Positions 21,445 through 32,147 of a stretch of DNA of 64,000 bases are shown piece by piece. The position numbers and the translations under genes were made by a program. The notes under the pieces are model-generated. The model searched no databases and was not told the origin of the DNA. It worked only from the letters and a program-made list of their open reading frames with translations. The stretch is from Thiomicrorhabdus immobilis (GTDB taxonomy: Bacteria; Pseudomonadota; Gammaproteobacteria; Thiomicrospirales; Thiomicrospiraceae): assembly GCF_021654855.1 (NCBI RefSeq), contig NZ_AP024202.1, positions 2,475,445 to 2,539,444 of the forward strand, given 5' to 3'. Every line of letters begins with the position of its first letter. Position 1 is the first letter of the stretch.

Positions 21445-23517
21445 ATGCTATCAGAACACTCTCTCGACAACCTTAAAGGCGTCGGCCCCAAACAATTAGA
21501 AAAGCTCCATAAATTGGGGCTTTTTGTTGTACAAGACCTCTTGTTCCATCTGCCTTTACGTTACCAAGACAAAACCAAACTCACCGCCATTGAAAATGCG
21601 GTAGTCGGCAGCGAGGTGTTAATCGAAGGCGAAATATTCTCTCAGTCACTCACTCGGGGTAGACGCAGTAGCTTATTGGTTAAGATTCAATCGACGCAAG
21701 GCCATTTTTTAACCTTACGTTTTTTCCATTTTCACTATCGCCAAGCTCAACAGTTCACTCGCGGTAAAATCTTGCGGGTGTTTGGGGAAGTCCGTTCAGG
21801 CCCAAACGGTTTGGAGATGGTTCACCCAAGCTATCAATTCATCAGTGTTGAAGACAATCCTGCGCTTGAAACGACATTGACTCCCATCTACCCAACCACA
21901 GAAGGGCTTGGCCAGGCTTCTTTACTCAAGCTTATGCAGCAAGCGATGAACCTTCTCAAACAGTACCCCCTTAAAGAGTTACTGCCAACGGCTCTGTTGG
22001 ATGAGTTGCAACTGCCCGATTTGAACTCGGCACTTTTCACATTACATCAACCGCAACCGGAAGATGACTTGCGTAACATCAAGCAGTTTAGCCACCCCGC
22101 ACAACAACGTTTGATTGTTGAAGAATTAATCAGCCAACAAGCCGGCCTACAATTGCTTCGCCAAACCGAACAGAAACGTTTAGCCCCTGCGTTGGCGCAT
22201 AGCCAAACGGCAAATGCCTTATTGGCCAGCCTGCCTTTTGCATTAACGCATGCCCAGCAACGCGTGTTACAAGAGATTCAATATGACCTTGCATTACCTC
22301 ATCCTATGCAGCGATTGGTTCAAGGAGATGTTGGTTCAGGAAAAACCGTTATTGCCGCTTTAGCGGCCATACAAGCTGCTGAGGCTGGGTTCCAGGTTGC
22401 GGTCATGGCACCAACCGAGATATTGGCCGAACAGCATCTCAATGCCTTTTTAGAGTGGCTAGAACCGCTCCAAATCCCTGTGGCTTGGTTAAATGGACGC
22501 TTAAAAGCGGCCGAAAAACGCTTTCAACTTGCACAAATAGCCTCAGGTGAGGCTAAAGTCATTATTGGCACTCACGCCTTGTTCCAAGATGCGGTTGTTT
22601 TTAACCGCTTAGGTCTGGTGGTGATTGATGAACAACACCGTTTTGGGGTGCATCAACGATTGGCGTTGCATGAAAAAGGTCAAAATCAAGATACCCACCC
22701 CCATCAACTGGTCATGACCGCAACACCGATTCCCAGAACGCTGGCAATGACCGCTTATGGCGATTTAGATATCTCCATTATTGATGAGCTACCGCCTGGA
22801 CGAAAGCCGATTGACACCGCGGTATTGAGCAATGAAAAACGTTCGGAAGTGATGGAACACCTCTACCTCAAATGCAAACAAGGCATTCAAGCCTATTGGG
22901 TGTGCCCATTGATTGAAGAATCTGAGCTATTGCATGCCCAAGCCGCTGAAGTCACCGCAACCCAATTTAGTGATAATTGGCCTGATTTAAGAGTCGGCTT
23001 AGTGCATGGACGCTTGAAAGGTGAGCAAAAAGCCTTGGTCATGAATGCCTTTAAAAATCACGAATTGGATTTGTTGGTCGCGACCACGGTGATTGAGGTT
23101 GGGGTCAATGTACCCAATTCAAGTTTGATGATTATCGAAAATGCCGAACGCTTGGGCTTGGCACAACTCCACCAGTTGCGGGGCCGAGTTGGACGAGGTG
23201 ATTTACAGAGCCACTGTGTATTGCTTTATCAACCGCCGTTGTCGGAGACTGGAAAAGCCCGTTTGAATATCATGCGTGATACCAATGACGGCTTTAGAAT
23301 CGCCGAGGAGGATCTTAAGATTCGTGGGCCGGGTGAAATTCTTGGAACCAAGCAGACAGGTGGTTTACAATTTAGAATCGCCGATTTGAAACGTGATAGC
23401 CAATGGATTCCGACCGCGCAGTATTGGGCAAAAAATCTGGTTGCACAAGATGCAAAGATTGTTGAACTGTTACAGGCTCGCTGGGTTGGCCATAAAATCG
23501 ACTATCAACATGCTTGA
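21445..23517 (+). CDS. recG: ATP-dependent DNA helicase RecG
   Basis: Branch-migrating helicase for stalled forks and recombination intermediates. 690 residues from this ATG; TTG one codon earlier is possible, but AAGG spacing favours 21445. It shows the wedge/OB domain in the N-terminal third, the Walker A motif GDVGSGKTVIAAL, the DEQH box (VVIDEQHRFGVHQR) and the C-terminal helicase motifs RLGLAQLHQLRGRVGRG. It is the first of a likely recG-ubiC pair (53 nt gap). Confidence 0.97.
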   Translation: MLSEHSLDNLKGVGPKQLEKLHKLGLFVVQDLLFHLPLRYQDKTKLTAIENAVVGSEVLIEGEIFSQSLTRGRRSSLLVKIQSTQGHFLTLRFFHFHYRQAQQFTRGKILRVFGEVRSGPNGLEMVHPSYQFISVEDNPALETTLTPIYPTTEGLGQASLLKLMQQAMNLLKQYPLKELLPTALLDELQLPDLNSALFTLHQPQPEDDLRNIKQFSHPAQQRLIVEELISQQAGLQLLRQTEQKRLAPALAHSQTANALLASLPFALTHAQQRVLQEIQYDLALPHPMQRLVQGDVGSGKTVIAALAAIQAAEAGFQVAVMAPTEILAEQHLNAFLEWLEPLQIPVAWLNGRLKAAEKRFQLAQIASGEAKVIIGTHALFQDAVVFNRLGLVVIDEQHRFGVHQRLALHEKGQNQDTHPHQLVMTATPIPRTLAMTAYGDLDISIIDELPPGRKPIDTAVLSNEKRSEVMEHLYLKCKQGIQAYWVCPLIEESELLHAQAAEVTATQFSDNWPDLRVGLVHGRLKGEQKALVMNAFKNHELDLLVATTVIEVGVNVPNSSLMIIENAERLGLAQLHQLRGRVGRGDLQSHCVLLYQPPLSETGKARLNIMRDTNDGFRIAEEDLKIRGPGEILGTKQTGGLQFRIADLKRDSQWIPTAQYWAKNLVAQDAKIVELLQARWVGHKIDYQHA

Positions 23518-23570
23518 GTTCTGTTAAATCGGCTTGCAGTGAACTCTAAACCCACTCTTTTAGGTTAACT

Positions 23571-24179
23571 ATGACACCCTTAGAAAGACTTTCTAAAATT
23601 AAAGCGCTTATCCAAGAAAAACAAAACGCCAATAGCACGATGCAACCGCAGTTTTGGAAACCTTCAGGGTTATTACGCCGGATTTCACCCTCTAGAAAGA
23701 TTCAATCTTGGTTGACCACCCCCACCTCTTTGACGGCTAAATTGCGTGTGTTATGCCCGGATTTACAGGTGGTTATCTTATCTGAAGAATTTGAAATCCC
23801 GCTGTTAAATGAATCGCAGAAACTCGGTTTGAATCGTAATGAAGAGGCCTGGATACGCTGTGTCTTGCTTAAATGTCATGGAAAAAGTTGGGTCTATGCA
23901 CGAACCGTTATCCCCAAGCTGGATGAACACAACCCCTGGCATCATTTGCAAAAATTAGGCAATAAACCCTTGGGGGAAGTGCTATTTGACTTACCGAGTA
24001 TTCAGCGTTCGCCTTTTGAGTTTTCTAAAAACGCTTTAAGTTTTTGGCCGTATTTGATTGAAAACCTCGATGTTAACGAGGCCGCGAATTTACCTGGATT
24101 TGCAAGACGCTCTGTCTTTAAACAACAAAATGCGCCTTTACTGCTTACCGAGGTTTTTCTACCAGGCCTGGTAGATTAA
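23571..24179 (+). CDS. ubiC: Chorismate lyase
   Basis: Splits chorismate into 4-hydroxybenzoate and pyruvate, the first step of ubiquinone synthesis. 202 residues. Recognised by the pattern WIRCVLLKCHGKSWVYARTV around residues 98-117 (substrate-site Arg and the ARTVIP strand) and LGEVLF near 140. It lies 53 nt after recG. ubiA, which uses its product, is 2.5 kb downstream on the other strand. Its last codons contain a perfect copy of the iterated palindrome, read as Pro-Gly-Leu-Val. Confidence 0.88.
   Translation: MTPLERLSKIKALIQEKQNANSTMQPQFWKPSGLLRRISPSRKIQSWLTTPTSLTAKLRVLCPDLQVVILSEEFEIPLLNESQKLGLNRNEEAWIRCVLLKCHGKSWVYARTVIPKLDEHNPWHHLQKLGNKPLGEVLFDLPSIQRSPFEFSKNALSFWPYLIENLDVNEAANLPGFARRSVFKQQNAPLLLTEVFLPGLVD
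24161..24172. repeat. Iterated palindrome ACCAGGCCTGGT, perfect copy
   Basis: Perfect copy at the very end of ubiC, read as Pro-Gly-Leu-Val, the third of the possible frames. Confidence 0.95.
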
Positions 24180-24193
24180 AAATTAACAGCCAC

Positions 24194-24219
24194 AAAAAAG
24201 GCCGCTTAAAGCGGCCTTT
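24194..24219. terminator. Bidirectional terminator between ubiC and the rhodanese gene
   Basis: Stem GGCCGCTT/AAGCGGCC (24200-24207 and 24209-24216), flanked by six A upstream and three T downstream. It lies between convergent genes. Confidence 0.85.
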
Positions 24220-24246
24220 ATCATGGATTAAGCAACAATTAAGTGA

Positions 24247-24831
24247 TTAAAACTCACCTTCAACCATTGGAAAACCTAAAGCAGCCCAGTCTAACATCCC
24301 ACCACGGTAGTAGTAGAAGTTCTCTGCAGGGAAACCTTCACGAACAGAAGCTTTGATTGCAATCGGGCTTTGGGGGCAAACTGGTCCATTACAAAATGCC
24401 ACCACTTTTTTAGCGTTAGCACAGTTCCACTTGCCATCCGCTTTCTCACAACCCATTTCATTCAAACGCATCGCAACTTCAGTGTAAGGAATGTTTTTAG
24501 CGCCAGGAATCGTTCCCGCCACAAAGTGGTCTTGGACACGCATATCCAACAGAATGAACTCCGGATCATTCATGCTTTTCAATAATTCGATTTCAGTAAT
24601 TGGATGAACCCCTTCGACAGGAACTAGAGGCTGTAACCAACCTTTATTCTTAGCACATGCTGTCATTTGACGGGTAATGACCATCTCTTTGCCATTTACC
24701 TTAACCGTATAGGAAGAATCCCCTTTAGCATCGCTCATAATGCGAAGATTTTCTTTATCTGCCGCTTGAGCATTAAACATAACTAGAGCAAATGTAGCCG
24801 CCAACACACCAATTATTTTTTTTAGATTCAT
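24247..24831 (-). CDS. Periplasmic rhodanese-domain protein
   Basis: A 194-residue exported protein: Sec signal peptide to about residue 23 (cleavage after AQA), then a single rhodanese domain. The putative catalytic cysteine is Cys147 in FCNGPVCPQSP, with a second cysteine at 152. This CNGPxCxQS loop is longer than the classical CxxGxR loop but occurs in single-domain rhodaneses. Other family features are ILLDMRVQDHFVAGTIPGAKNIPY and YYRGGMLDWAALGFP. A role in periplasmic sulfane-sulfur transfer is likely; in a suspected sulfur oxidiser this would be fitting but is not shown by context. Confidence 0.88.
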   Translation of the reverse strand: MNLKKIIGVLAATFALVMFNAQAADKENLRIMSDAKGDSSYTVKVNGKEMVITRQMTACAKNKGWLQPLVPVEGVHPITEIELLKSMNDPEFILLDMRVQDHFVAGTIPGAKNIPYTEVAMRLNEMGCEKADGKWNCANAKKVVAFCNGPVCPQSPIAIKASVREGFPAENFYYYRGGMLDWAALGFPMVEGEF

Positions 24832-24930
24832 TTTATTAATTTCCCATTATTTTTTCATTGTGGACATGGAACTATTCATGAATAAAACCGTTAACAATGA
24901 ATTTCGTCCGTGATCTTTAAATTGATTACT

Positions 24931-24956
24931 GATTTTTACTTAACTACGTAAAAATC
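24931..24956. other. Inverted repeat upstream of the rhodanese gene
   Basis: GATTTTTAC (24931-24939) and GTAAAAATC (24948-24956) form a 9-bp AT-rich inverted repeat with an 8-nt spacer, about 100 nt before the rhodanese start and 77 nt after the preceding gene. It may be an operator or a weak terminator. Confidence 0.4.
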
Positions 24957-25033
24957 CTAGACATTATATTGTTATTTGATGCCTTGATAATATATTTTAA
25001 TAATGGGTAAGGATAAGTAAAATTAATAACTAT

Positions 25034-26077
25034 TTATTTATAGAAATGCATTTCAAGCATAAGACGTAGGCTGTAGATGGGCTCGTTAAAATTATCCGTT
25101 TCAGTCCAAGTGACTCTTGGCTCTAACTCGCCATATAGCCAGTCCTGATAGAGTTTTTCACGCCAATTCATTCCCAGCGCAACCGAATTGAATATCGCAT
25201 TTTGATTATCAATCGTCCAATTCCCATCGACAAAATAGGCTCGTGCCGTAATCGATGAAACACTTTCAAACAAAACCGCTTTTTGGTTGAGCAGAACTTC
25301 AGCATCATCTCGCCACCAAGTTGTTGATGTCTGGCTTCTTGCTAACCATTTGGGTTGGTATTGATAATCGAACACTTGCTGGCCTTCCCAAGCAAATCCT
25401 CGGTCACGTTCTAGATATAGGTTTTGGGTGGTTCGGGCTTCAATGCTTTCTGTCAGGTCTTTTTTGTAGCGGATTTTATATTTAACATAGGGATTGGGTT
25501 CGATATAGTTGATGAACTTTAATCCCAAATCGACATGGCCAATCGCATTTTTAGAAACTTGAAAAAGATAACGGCCAGCCAAGGTATTCTGGCTATCCGA
25601 ATCGACGGTTTGCTGGGTATTCGACGGTGAGATTTCGGTTTTATTGAGGCTATTGACGTTTTGCTCTTCATCACCTTCAAACGAGGAAACCAATAGCTTC
25701 CAACGATGATTGGTTCTAGGTAAATCGATTTGTGCTTTAAAGTTGATACTGCTGTATGAATCGCCATTGTCATAAAGGGTAAATGGGGTATAGACAATCA
25801 ACCGGCTCCCTTTATGGGTAACATCGAGTACATCACTGCCAAAAAACCGGTCTAGGCGTTCACCGGTACTTTGCACGTAGTCGCCAACATAAGCTTGCGC
25901 GGAAGACAGACTGGAAAGGTAGCTTTTGATTTTGGGATTGGCAACACGTTCCAGCAAGGGTTTTTCTTCTGATTCGGATTTTGGCTTGCTATCATCGGCA
26001 AAGCCGGTCGATGAAAAACCGATAGCTGAGAATAGTCCACTGCTAATCAGTAAAGCTTTTATAATAGCGTTTTGCAT
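25034..26077 (-). CDS. Hypothetical exported, probably outer-membrane beta-barrel protein
   Basis: About 347 residues from an ATG that begins a good Sec signal peptide (MQNAIIKALLISSG..., cleavage near TGFA). The frame extends ten codons further to 26107. The mature part alternates polar and aromatic residues in many short strands (FKAQIDLPRTNHRWKLLVSS, YLERDRGFAWEGQQVFDYQY) and ends in an aromatic-rich LRLMLEMHFYK, all suggesting a beta barrel. I do not recognise the family. It is divergent from the 26121 gene, with only about 40 nt between the preferred starts. Confidence 0.7.
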   Translation of the reverse strand: MQNAIIKALLISSGLFSAIGFSSTGFADDSKPKSESEEKPLLERVANPKIKSYLSSLSSAQAYVGDYVQSTGERLDRFFGSDVLDVTHKGSRLIVYTPFTLYDNGDSYSSINFKAQIDLPRTNHRWKLLVSSFEGDEEQNVNSLNKTEISPSNTQQTVDSDSQNTLAGRYLFQVSKNAIGHVDLGLKFINYIEPNPYVKYKIRYKKDLTESIEARTTQNLYLERDRGFAWEGQQVFDYQYQPKWLARSQTSTTWWRDDAEVLLNQKAVLFESVSSITARAYFVDGNWTIDNQNAIFNSVALGMNWREKLYQDWLYGELEPRVTWTETDNFNEPIYSLRLMLEMHFYK

Positions 26078-26120
26078 ATTAAGAAACCAACTGCCTTTAA
26101 TGACCATAATTGAACCCGAT

Positions 26121-26630
26121 ATGAGCGATAAAATAAATCAAATCCAAGCGTCTTACCACCCTGCTGAAGACAGAATACTCTTAAATATAAAAACTCTCAA
26201 TGAACAAGTCTATCTTGCTTGGATTACTCGTCGCTTTATGAAAATTTTCATTCCGGTTTTACATGGTCAACATCCAACCAGTGGGCAGTCGTTATTTGAT
26301 GAAAAAAAGGCTCAATTAGCGCAAATTGAAAAACAACAAACACAACTACTGGGTGATTTTGAGAGTGAGTATCAAAAACCTGAAAATCCCAATTATCCAT
26401 TAGGGGAGTCACCAATTCTGCTGGCTAAAATCACCTTTAAAGACATTTATAGCGATCAAGCACAATTGATTTTGGAGCCTGAAAAAGGTCAAGGCATTAT
26501 TCTGCCTTATCATGCCGATCTACTGGGGCCTTTGATTAAGATTTTTGCACAAGCGTTAGATAGTGCTGAATGGGCGCTAGAGTTAGACCCTATTCTAGAA
26601 GTACCGCAAGAAACCACCCGCTTGCAATAA
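26121..26630 (+). CDS. Hypothetical cytoplasmic protein
   Basis: A 169-residue protein of unknown family, starting MSDKINQIQASYHPAEDRIL. An ATG seven codons earlier (26100) is an alternative; neither has a clear ribosome-binding site. The N-terminal half holds YLAWITRRFMKIF, which looks like a basic amphipathic helix, and a glutamine-rich stretch (AQLAQIEKQQTQLLGDFE) follows. No membrane segment. Context gives no functional clue: it is divergent from the barrel protein and convergent with ubiA. Confidence 0.6.
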   Translation: MSDKINQIQASYHPAEDRILLNIKTLNEQVYLAWITRRFMKIFIPVLHGQHPTSGQSLFDEKKAQLAQIEKQQTQLLGDFESEYQKPENPNYPLGESPILLAKITFKDIYSDQAQLILEPEKGQGIILPYHADLLGPLIKIFAQALDSAEWALELDPILEVPQETTRLQ

Positions 26631-26642
26631 TTTTCATAACCG

Positions 26643-26654
26643 ACCAGGCCTGGT
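26643..26654. repeat. Iterated palindrome ACCAGGCCTGGT, perfect copy
   Basis: Perfect copy between the convergent 26121 gene and ubiA. Extended by GACC to the right, it may serve as a weak shared terminator. Confidence 0.95.
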
Positions 26655-26677
26655 GACCTTTATAAAATAGTGTTTAG

Positions 26678-27535
26678 TTATCGATTAATGGCTAAGTCTA
26701 TAGCGGTTGCCAGCAAAACAATCAAACCTATCCAGTGATTTTGAATGAATACCTTAAAGGCTATAACATCGTCTTTCTTGTTCAATCTGAACAGGTCATA
26801 GCCAAACCATAAGCCGACGATAACCAGGCCTGCATAATAAACCGCACCTAAGCCAAACAAAATCCCTATCCAAACCAGCAATAACAGCATCAGAAACTGA
26901 AAAAGAGCGATAATCGGTACTAAATTATCCGCAAATAAAATCGCGGTTGACTTAACCCCTATCTTCAAATCATCTTGCATATCCCCTACCGCATAAGCGG
27001 TATCGTAGATAAGAGACCAAATCATTGTCGCGGCAAAGATAGGCCATACCTGCCAAGGGACATCGTTTTGCACCGCTGCAAACGCCATGGGAATTGCCCA
27101 GGCGAACGCCGCACCTAAAAAGGCTTGCGGCCAATAGGTATGACGTTTCATAAAAGGGTATAAGGCGGCCAGAAACAACGCGCCAAATGAGAGGTAAATT
27201 GTCAGGCTGTTGAGCGTTAAAACCAATCCAAAGGCGATTAAACACAGTAAGCCAAAAAAAGTTAACGCTTGCTTTGCACTGATTTCACCGTTGGCCAATG
27301 GTCGATTACAGGTACGCTCGACATGACCATCGAAATTTCGATCGGCGTAATCGTTGATCACACAACCTGCCGAACGCATCAAAATGGCGCCAAAGGTGAA
27401 GACGAAGATGAGATAGAGTGAAGGCATGCCATCAGAAGCTAACCATAAAGCCCAAAGAGCCGGCCAAAGCACCAAATAAATACCTACAGGACGATCCAAC
27501 CGAGTCAAAGAGATGTATGAACGCAATTTACCCAC
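26678..27535 (-). CDS. ubiA: 4-hydroxybenzoate polyprenyltransferase
   Basis: Integral membrane prenyltransferase that attaches the polyprenyl tail to 4-hydroxybenzoate in ubiquinone synthesis. 285 residues with eight to nine membrane helices. Both aspartate-rich motifs are present: NDYADRNFDGHVERT near residue 62 and YDTAYAVGDMQDD near 180. The start is GTG. It is the last gene of a glmU-orf83-ubiA run, 6 nt after the small gene; its partner ubiC is nearby on the opposite strand. Confidence 0.96.
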   Translation of the reverse strand: MGKLRSYISLTRLDRPVGIYLVLWPALWALWLASDGMPSLYLIFVFTFGAILMRSAGCVINDYADRNFDGHVERTCNRPLANGEISAKQALTFFGLLCLIAFGLVLTLNSLTIYLSFGALFLAALYPFMKRHTYWPQAFLGAAFAWAIPMAFAAVQNDVPWQVWPIFAATMIWSLIYDTAYAVGDMQDDLKIGVKSTAILFADNLVPIIALFQFLMLLLLVWIGILFGLGAVYYAGLVIVGLWFGYDLFRLNKKDDVIAFKVFIQNHWIGLIVLLATAIDLAINR

Positions 27536-27541
27536 AACAGC

Positions 27542-27793
27542 CTACAACGTACTAATGATGGTTTTAATTTCTTGCTCTACTTGAGGAGAGGTTTCAATAT
27601 TCGCTTGAGCGATGCCTTGACGGTCCGAATAATGTAAAACGACCTTATGGCTCTCTTTTTCCCAGATAATCACATAACCATAAGCCAATAATTCGGTTTG
27701 CCCGACATCTTGGTGGGTTATGTGCCAACCCGCTTGAGCCATCGCCTTTTTAAACAGCTCGCATAAGCTGGCTTTAATTTCTAAATGCTTCAT
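27542..27793 (-). CDS. Small hypothetical protein between glmU and ubiA
   Basis: 83 residues, no family recognised. It begins MKHLEIKASLCELFKKAMAQ and has a compact alpha/beta look (YGYVIIWEKESHKVVLHYSD). No signal peptide or membrane segment. It is packed tightly in the operon, 11 nt after glmU and 6 nt before ubiA, which supports it being a real gene despite its size. Confidence 0.7.
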   Translation of the reverse strand: MKHLEIKASLCELFKKAMAQAGWHITHQDVGQTELLAYGYVIIWEKESHKVVLHYSDRQGIAQANIETSPQVEQEIKTIISTL

Positions 27794-27804
27794 TGGTGTC
27801 TTGT

Positions 27805-29169
27805 CTACTTTTTAGAAGGCTTCTGCCAGCTTGGGATTGTCAGCTGTTTTGAACGTGAAAGGGTTAATTGGGATTCCGGCGCGTCCTTGGTAACGGTAGA
27901 ACCTGCACCAATCGTTGCGTCATCGCCGATTGTGACCGGCGCCACCAGTTGGCTATCAGAACCTACGAATACACGGTCGCCAATCATCGTCTTATGTTTA
28001 TTTACCCCATCGTAATTACAGGTGATTGTGCCCGCACCAATATTCACATCACGACCCATCTGGGTGTCGCCGATATAACTGAGATGATTCACTTTGGAAC
28101 CCTCGCCGATAATCGCTTTTTTGGTTTCGACAAAATTACCAATCTTAGCCGCATTACCTAATTGGGTACCTGGACGCAGTCGAGCGTAAGGCCCAATGAT
28201 ACAGTCACAACCTATAATACAATCTTCAAGATGACTAAACGGGTGGATTACGCTGTTATCGGCAACCTTAACGTCTTTAAGGAAACAGTTTGCACCGATT
28301 TTTACGTTTTCACCTAATTCGACATGACCTTCAAAAATCACATTCACATCAATTTCAACATCGGCATTTGCCTTGACTATGCCACGAACATCAATACGGG
28401 CGGCATCAATCAAAGTAACCCCTGCTTGCATCAGTTTAATCGCCTGTTCTTTTTGATAACGACGCTCTAAATCTTGTAGCTGAACCTTATCGTTCACACC
28501 CAAAACCTCGATTTCGGAGATAGGTTGTGTGGTTTGAACGGTAAAACCATCATCAACCGCCATAGCGATAATATCGGTTAGATAAAATTCACCTTGCGCA
28601 TTATCACTACTCAATTGCGACAACCACTGGTTAAGCTGTTGACCTTTAACCGCCATAATACCGGTATTGACTTCCGAAATGATTAATTGCTCTGCAGAAG
28701 CGTCTTTTTGCTCGACAATAGCTTGTACCACGTTATGTTGGTCACGCACTATGCGACCATACCCCATTGGGTTAGCAAGATTAATGGTCAACAGGGCAAG
28801 AGGGTGTATTTCAGAAACTAAAGACAATAAATCTTGCAATGTCTGCAGAGAAGTGAGCGGTACATCACCATATAAAATCAGTACCGTATCGTCTGGATTA
28901 ACGAGATGGCTGGCCATCTGCACGGCATGCCCTGTACCCAATTGTTGTTCCTGCATAACAAAGCTTAGGTTATCTCCTGCAACTCGCAGCTCAACCAGTT
29001 CTGCACCATGACCAATCACTGTTATCACCGAATCAGAATTAAGCGATTCAGCAGTATCGATTACATGCTGTAGGAGTGACTTCTGAGCCAACGGCTGCAA
29101 CACCTTAGGCAGTTTGGAACGCATACGAGTCCCTTTACCCGCAGCAAGAATAACAACTTTTAAAGCCAT
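27805..29169 (-). CDS. glmU: Bifunctional N-acetylglucosamine-1-phosphate uridyltransferase / glucosamine-1-phosphate acetyltransferase
   Basis: Makes UDP-GlcNAc for peptidoglycan and lipopolysaccharide. 454 residues, normal. The N-terminal uridyltransferase carries LAAGKGTRMRSKLPKVLQP (7-25). The C-terminal left-handed beta-helix shows hexapeptide repeats from about 255 on and ends with the acetyltransferase region GNFVETKKAIIGEGSKVNHL. AAGGAAC precedes the ATG. It lies downstream of the atp operon, the order kept in many gammaproteobacteria, but a terminator and a 247-nt spacer separate the two. Confidence 0.97.
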   Translation of the reverse strand: MALKVVILAAGKGTRMRSKLPKVLQPLAQKSLLQHVIDTAESLNSDSVITVIGHGAELVELRVAGDNLSFVMQEQQLGTGHAVQMASHLVNPDDTVLILYGDVPLTSLQTLQDLLSLVSEIHPLALLTINLANPMGYGRIVRDQHNVVQAIVEQKDASAEQLIISEVNTGIMAVKGQQLNQWLSQLSSDNAQGEFYLTDIIAMAVDDGFTVQTTQPISEIEVLGVNDKVQLQDLERRYQKEQAIKLMQAGVTLIDAARIDVRGIVKANADVEIDVNVIFEGHVELGENVKIGANCFLKDVKVADNSVIHPFSHLEDCIIGCDCIIGPYARLRPGTQLGNAAKIGNFVETKKAIIGEGSKVNHLSYIGDTQMGRDVNIGAGTITCNYDGVNKHKTMIGDRVFVGSDSQLVAPVTIGDDATIGAGSTVTKDAPESQLTLSRSKQLTIPSWQKPSKK

Positions 29170-29303
29170 AACTTTGTTCCTTAAAAAACAAAAATGATTA
29201 TGTAAATTACTATTTTACATAATCATTCTTTAAAACAAGAATAAGTGGATTTGTTGGATTAGTTTTAGTTGAATGTGGAACAAGGTCAAGGAAACGTAAG
29301 TGA

Positions 29304-29336
29304 GTGTAGTTTACTACACGACTCGTCGTTGACGAA
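29304..29336. other. Two adjacent hairpins between atpC and glmU
   Basis: GTGTAGT-TT-ACTACAC (29304-29319) is a near-perfect 16-bp palindrome. It is followed at about 29324-29336 by TCGTC-gtt-GACGA. No coding gene is credible here. The paired layout resembles REP-like intergenic elements, but no second copy is in this window. Confidence 0.45.
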
Positions 29337-29376
29337 GAGATTGCCCACAGGCGACAAAAATAATCAACAAAGAAAA

Positions 29377-29402
29377 AAAAAGCGGCTTATTAGCCGCTTT
29401 TT
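29377..29402. terminator. Terminator of the atp operon
   Basis: Stem AGCGGCT/AGCCGCT (29381-29387 and 29392-29398) with a 4-nt loop, flanked by A and T runs. On the minus strand it sits 15-40 nt past the atpC stop and ends in a run of T. Confidence 0.9.
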
Positions 29403-29416
29403 TATAAGGGTAAGAA

Positions 29417-29851
29417 TTAAGCCAACCCAGTCTTATGCAAACGATCACGAAGTTTCGAAATCGCTTGAATTTGAGCAACAGCTTCAGCTAATTCAACTTG
29501 AGCACGAGCAATGTCGGTCTCAGATTTAGCATTAGTCATCGCTTCTTCAGCACGCTGTTTTGCTGCAGTTGCTTCAGCTTCATCCAAATCAGCAGCACGG
29601 ACAGCTGAATCAGCTAATACCGTAACCACATGAGGTTGGATTTCGATGATACCACCGCTGATGTAGAAATGATCTTCTTCATCACCGCTAACAACACGTA
29701 CTGTTCCAGGCTTCAAAGAGCTCAGAAACTGGGTATGGTGAGGCATAATACCAACCTCACCATCGGCAGCCTGTGCAAAAAGCATCTCAGCTTTACCTGA
29801 GAAAATTTCACCTTCTGCACTTACAATATCTACTTGCATTGAGACTGCCAT
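29417..29851 (-). CDS. atpC: ATP synthase epsilon subunit
   Basis: Central-stalk subunit that couples rotation to catalysis and can inhibit hydrolysis. 144 residues with the N-terminal beta-sandwich (VDIVSAEGEIFSGKAEMLFA) and a C-terminal helical pair rich in Ala and Glu. It is the last gene of the operon, 6 nt after atpD, followed by a terminator. Confidence 0.96.
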   Translation of the reverse strand: MAVSMQVDIVSAEGEIFSGKAEMLFAQAADGEVGIMPHHTQFLSSLKPGTVRVVSGDEEDHFYISGGIIEIQPHVVTVLADSAVRAADLDEAEATAAKQRAEEAMTNAKSETDIARAQVELAEAVAQIQAISKLRDRLHKTGLA

Positions 29852-29857
29852 AACTAA

Positions 29858-32132
<2,275 letters not shown>

Positions 32133-32147
32133 GGCCTACCCCTTATC

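Noticed and set aside
29269..29529. 86-codon frame between glmU and atpC
   Set aside because: Runs through hairpins and the atp terminator and into atpC on the other strand; a shadow.
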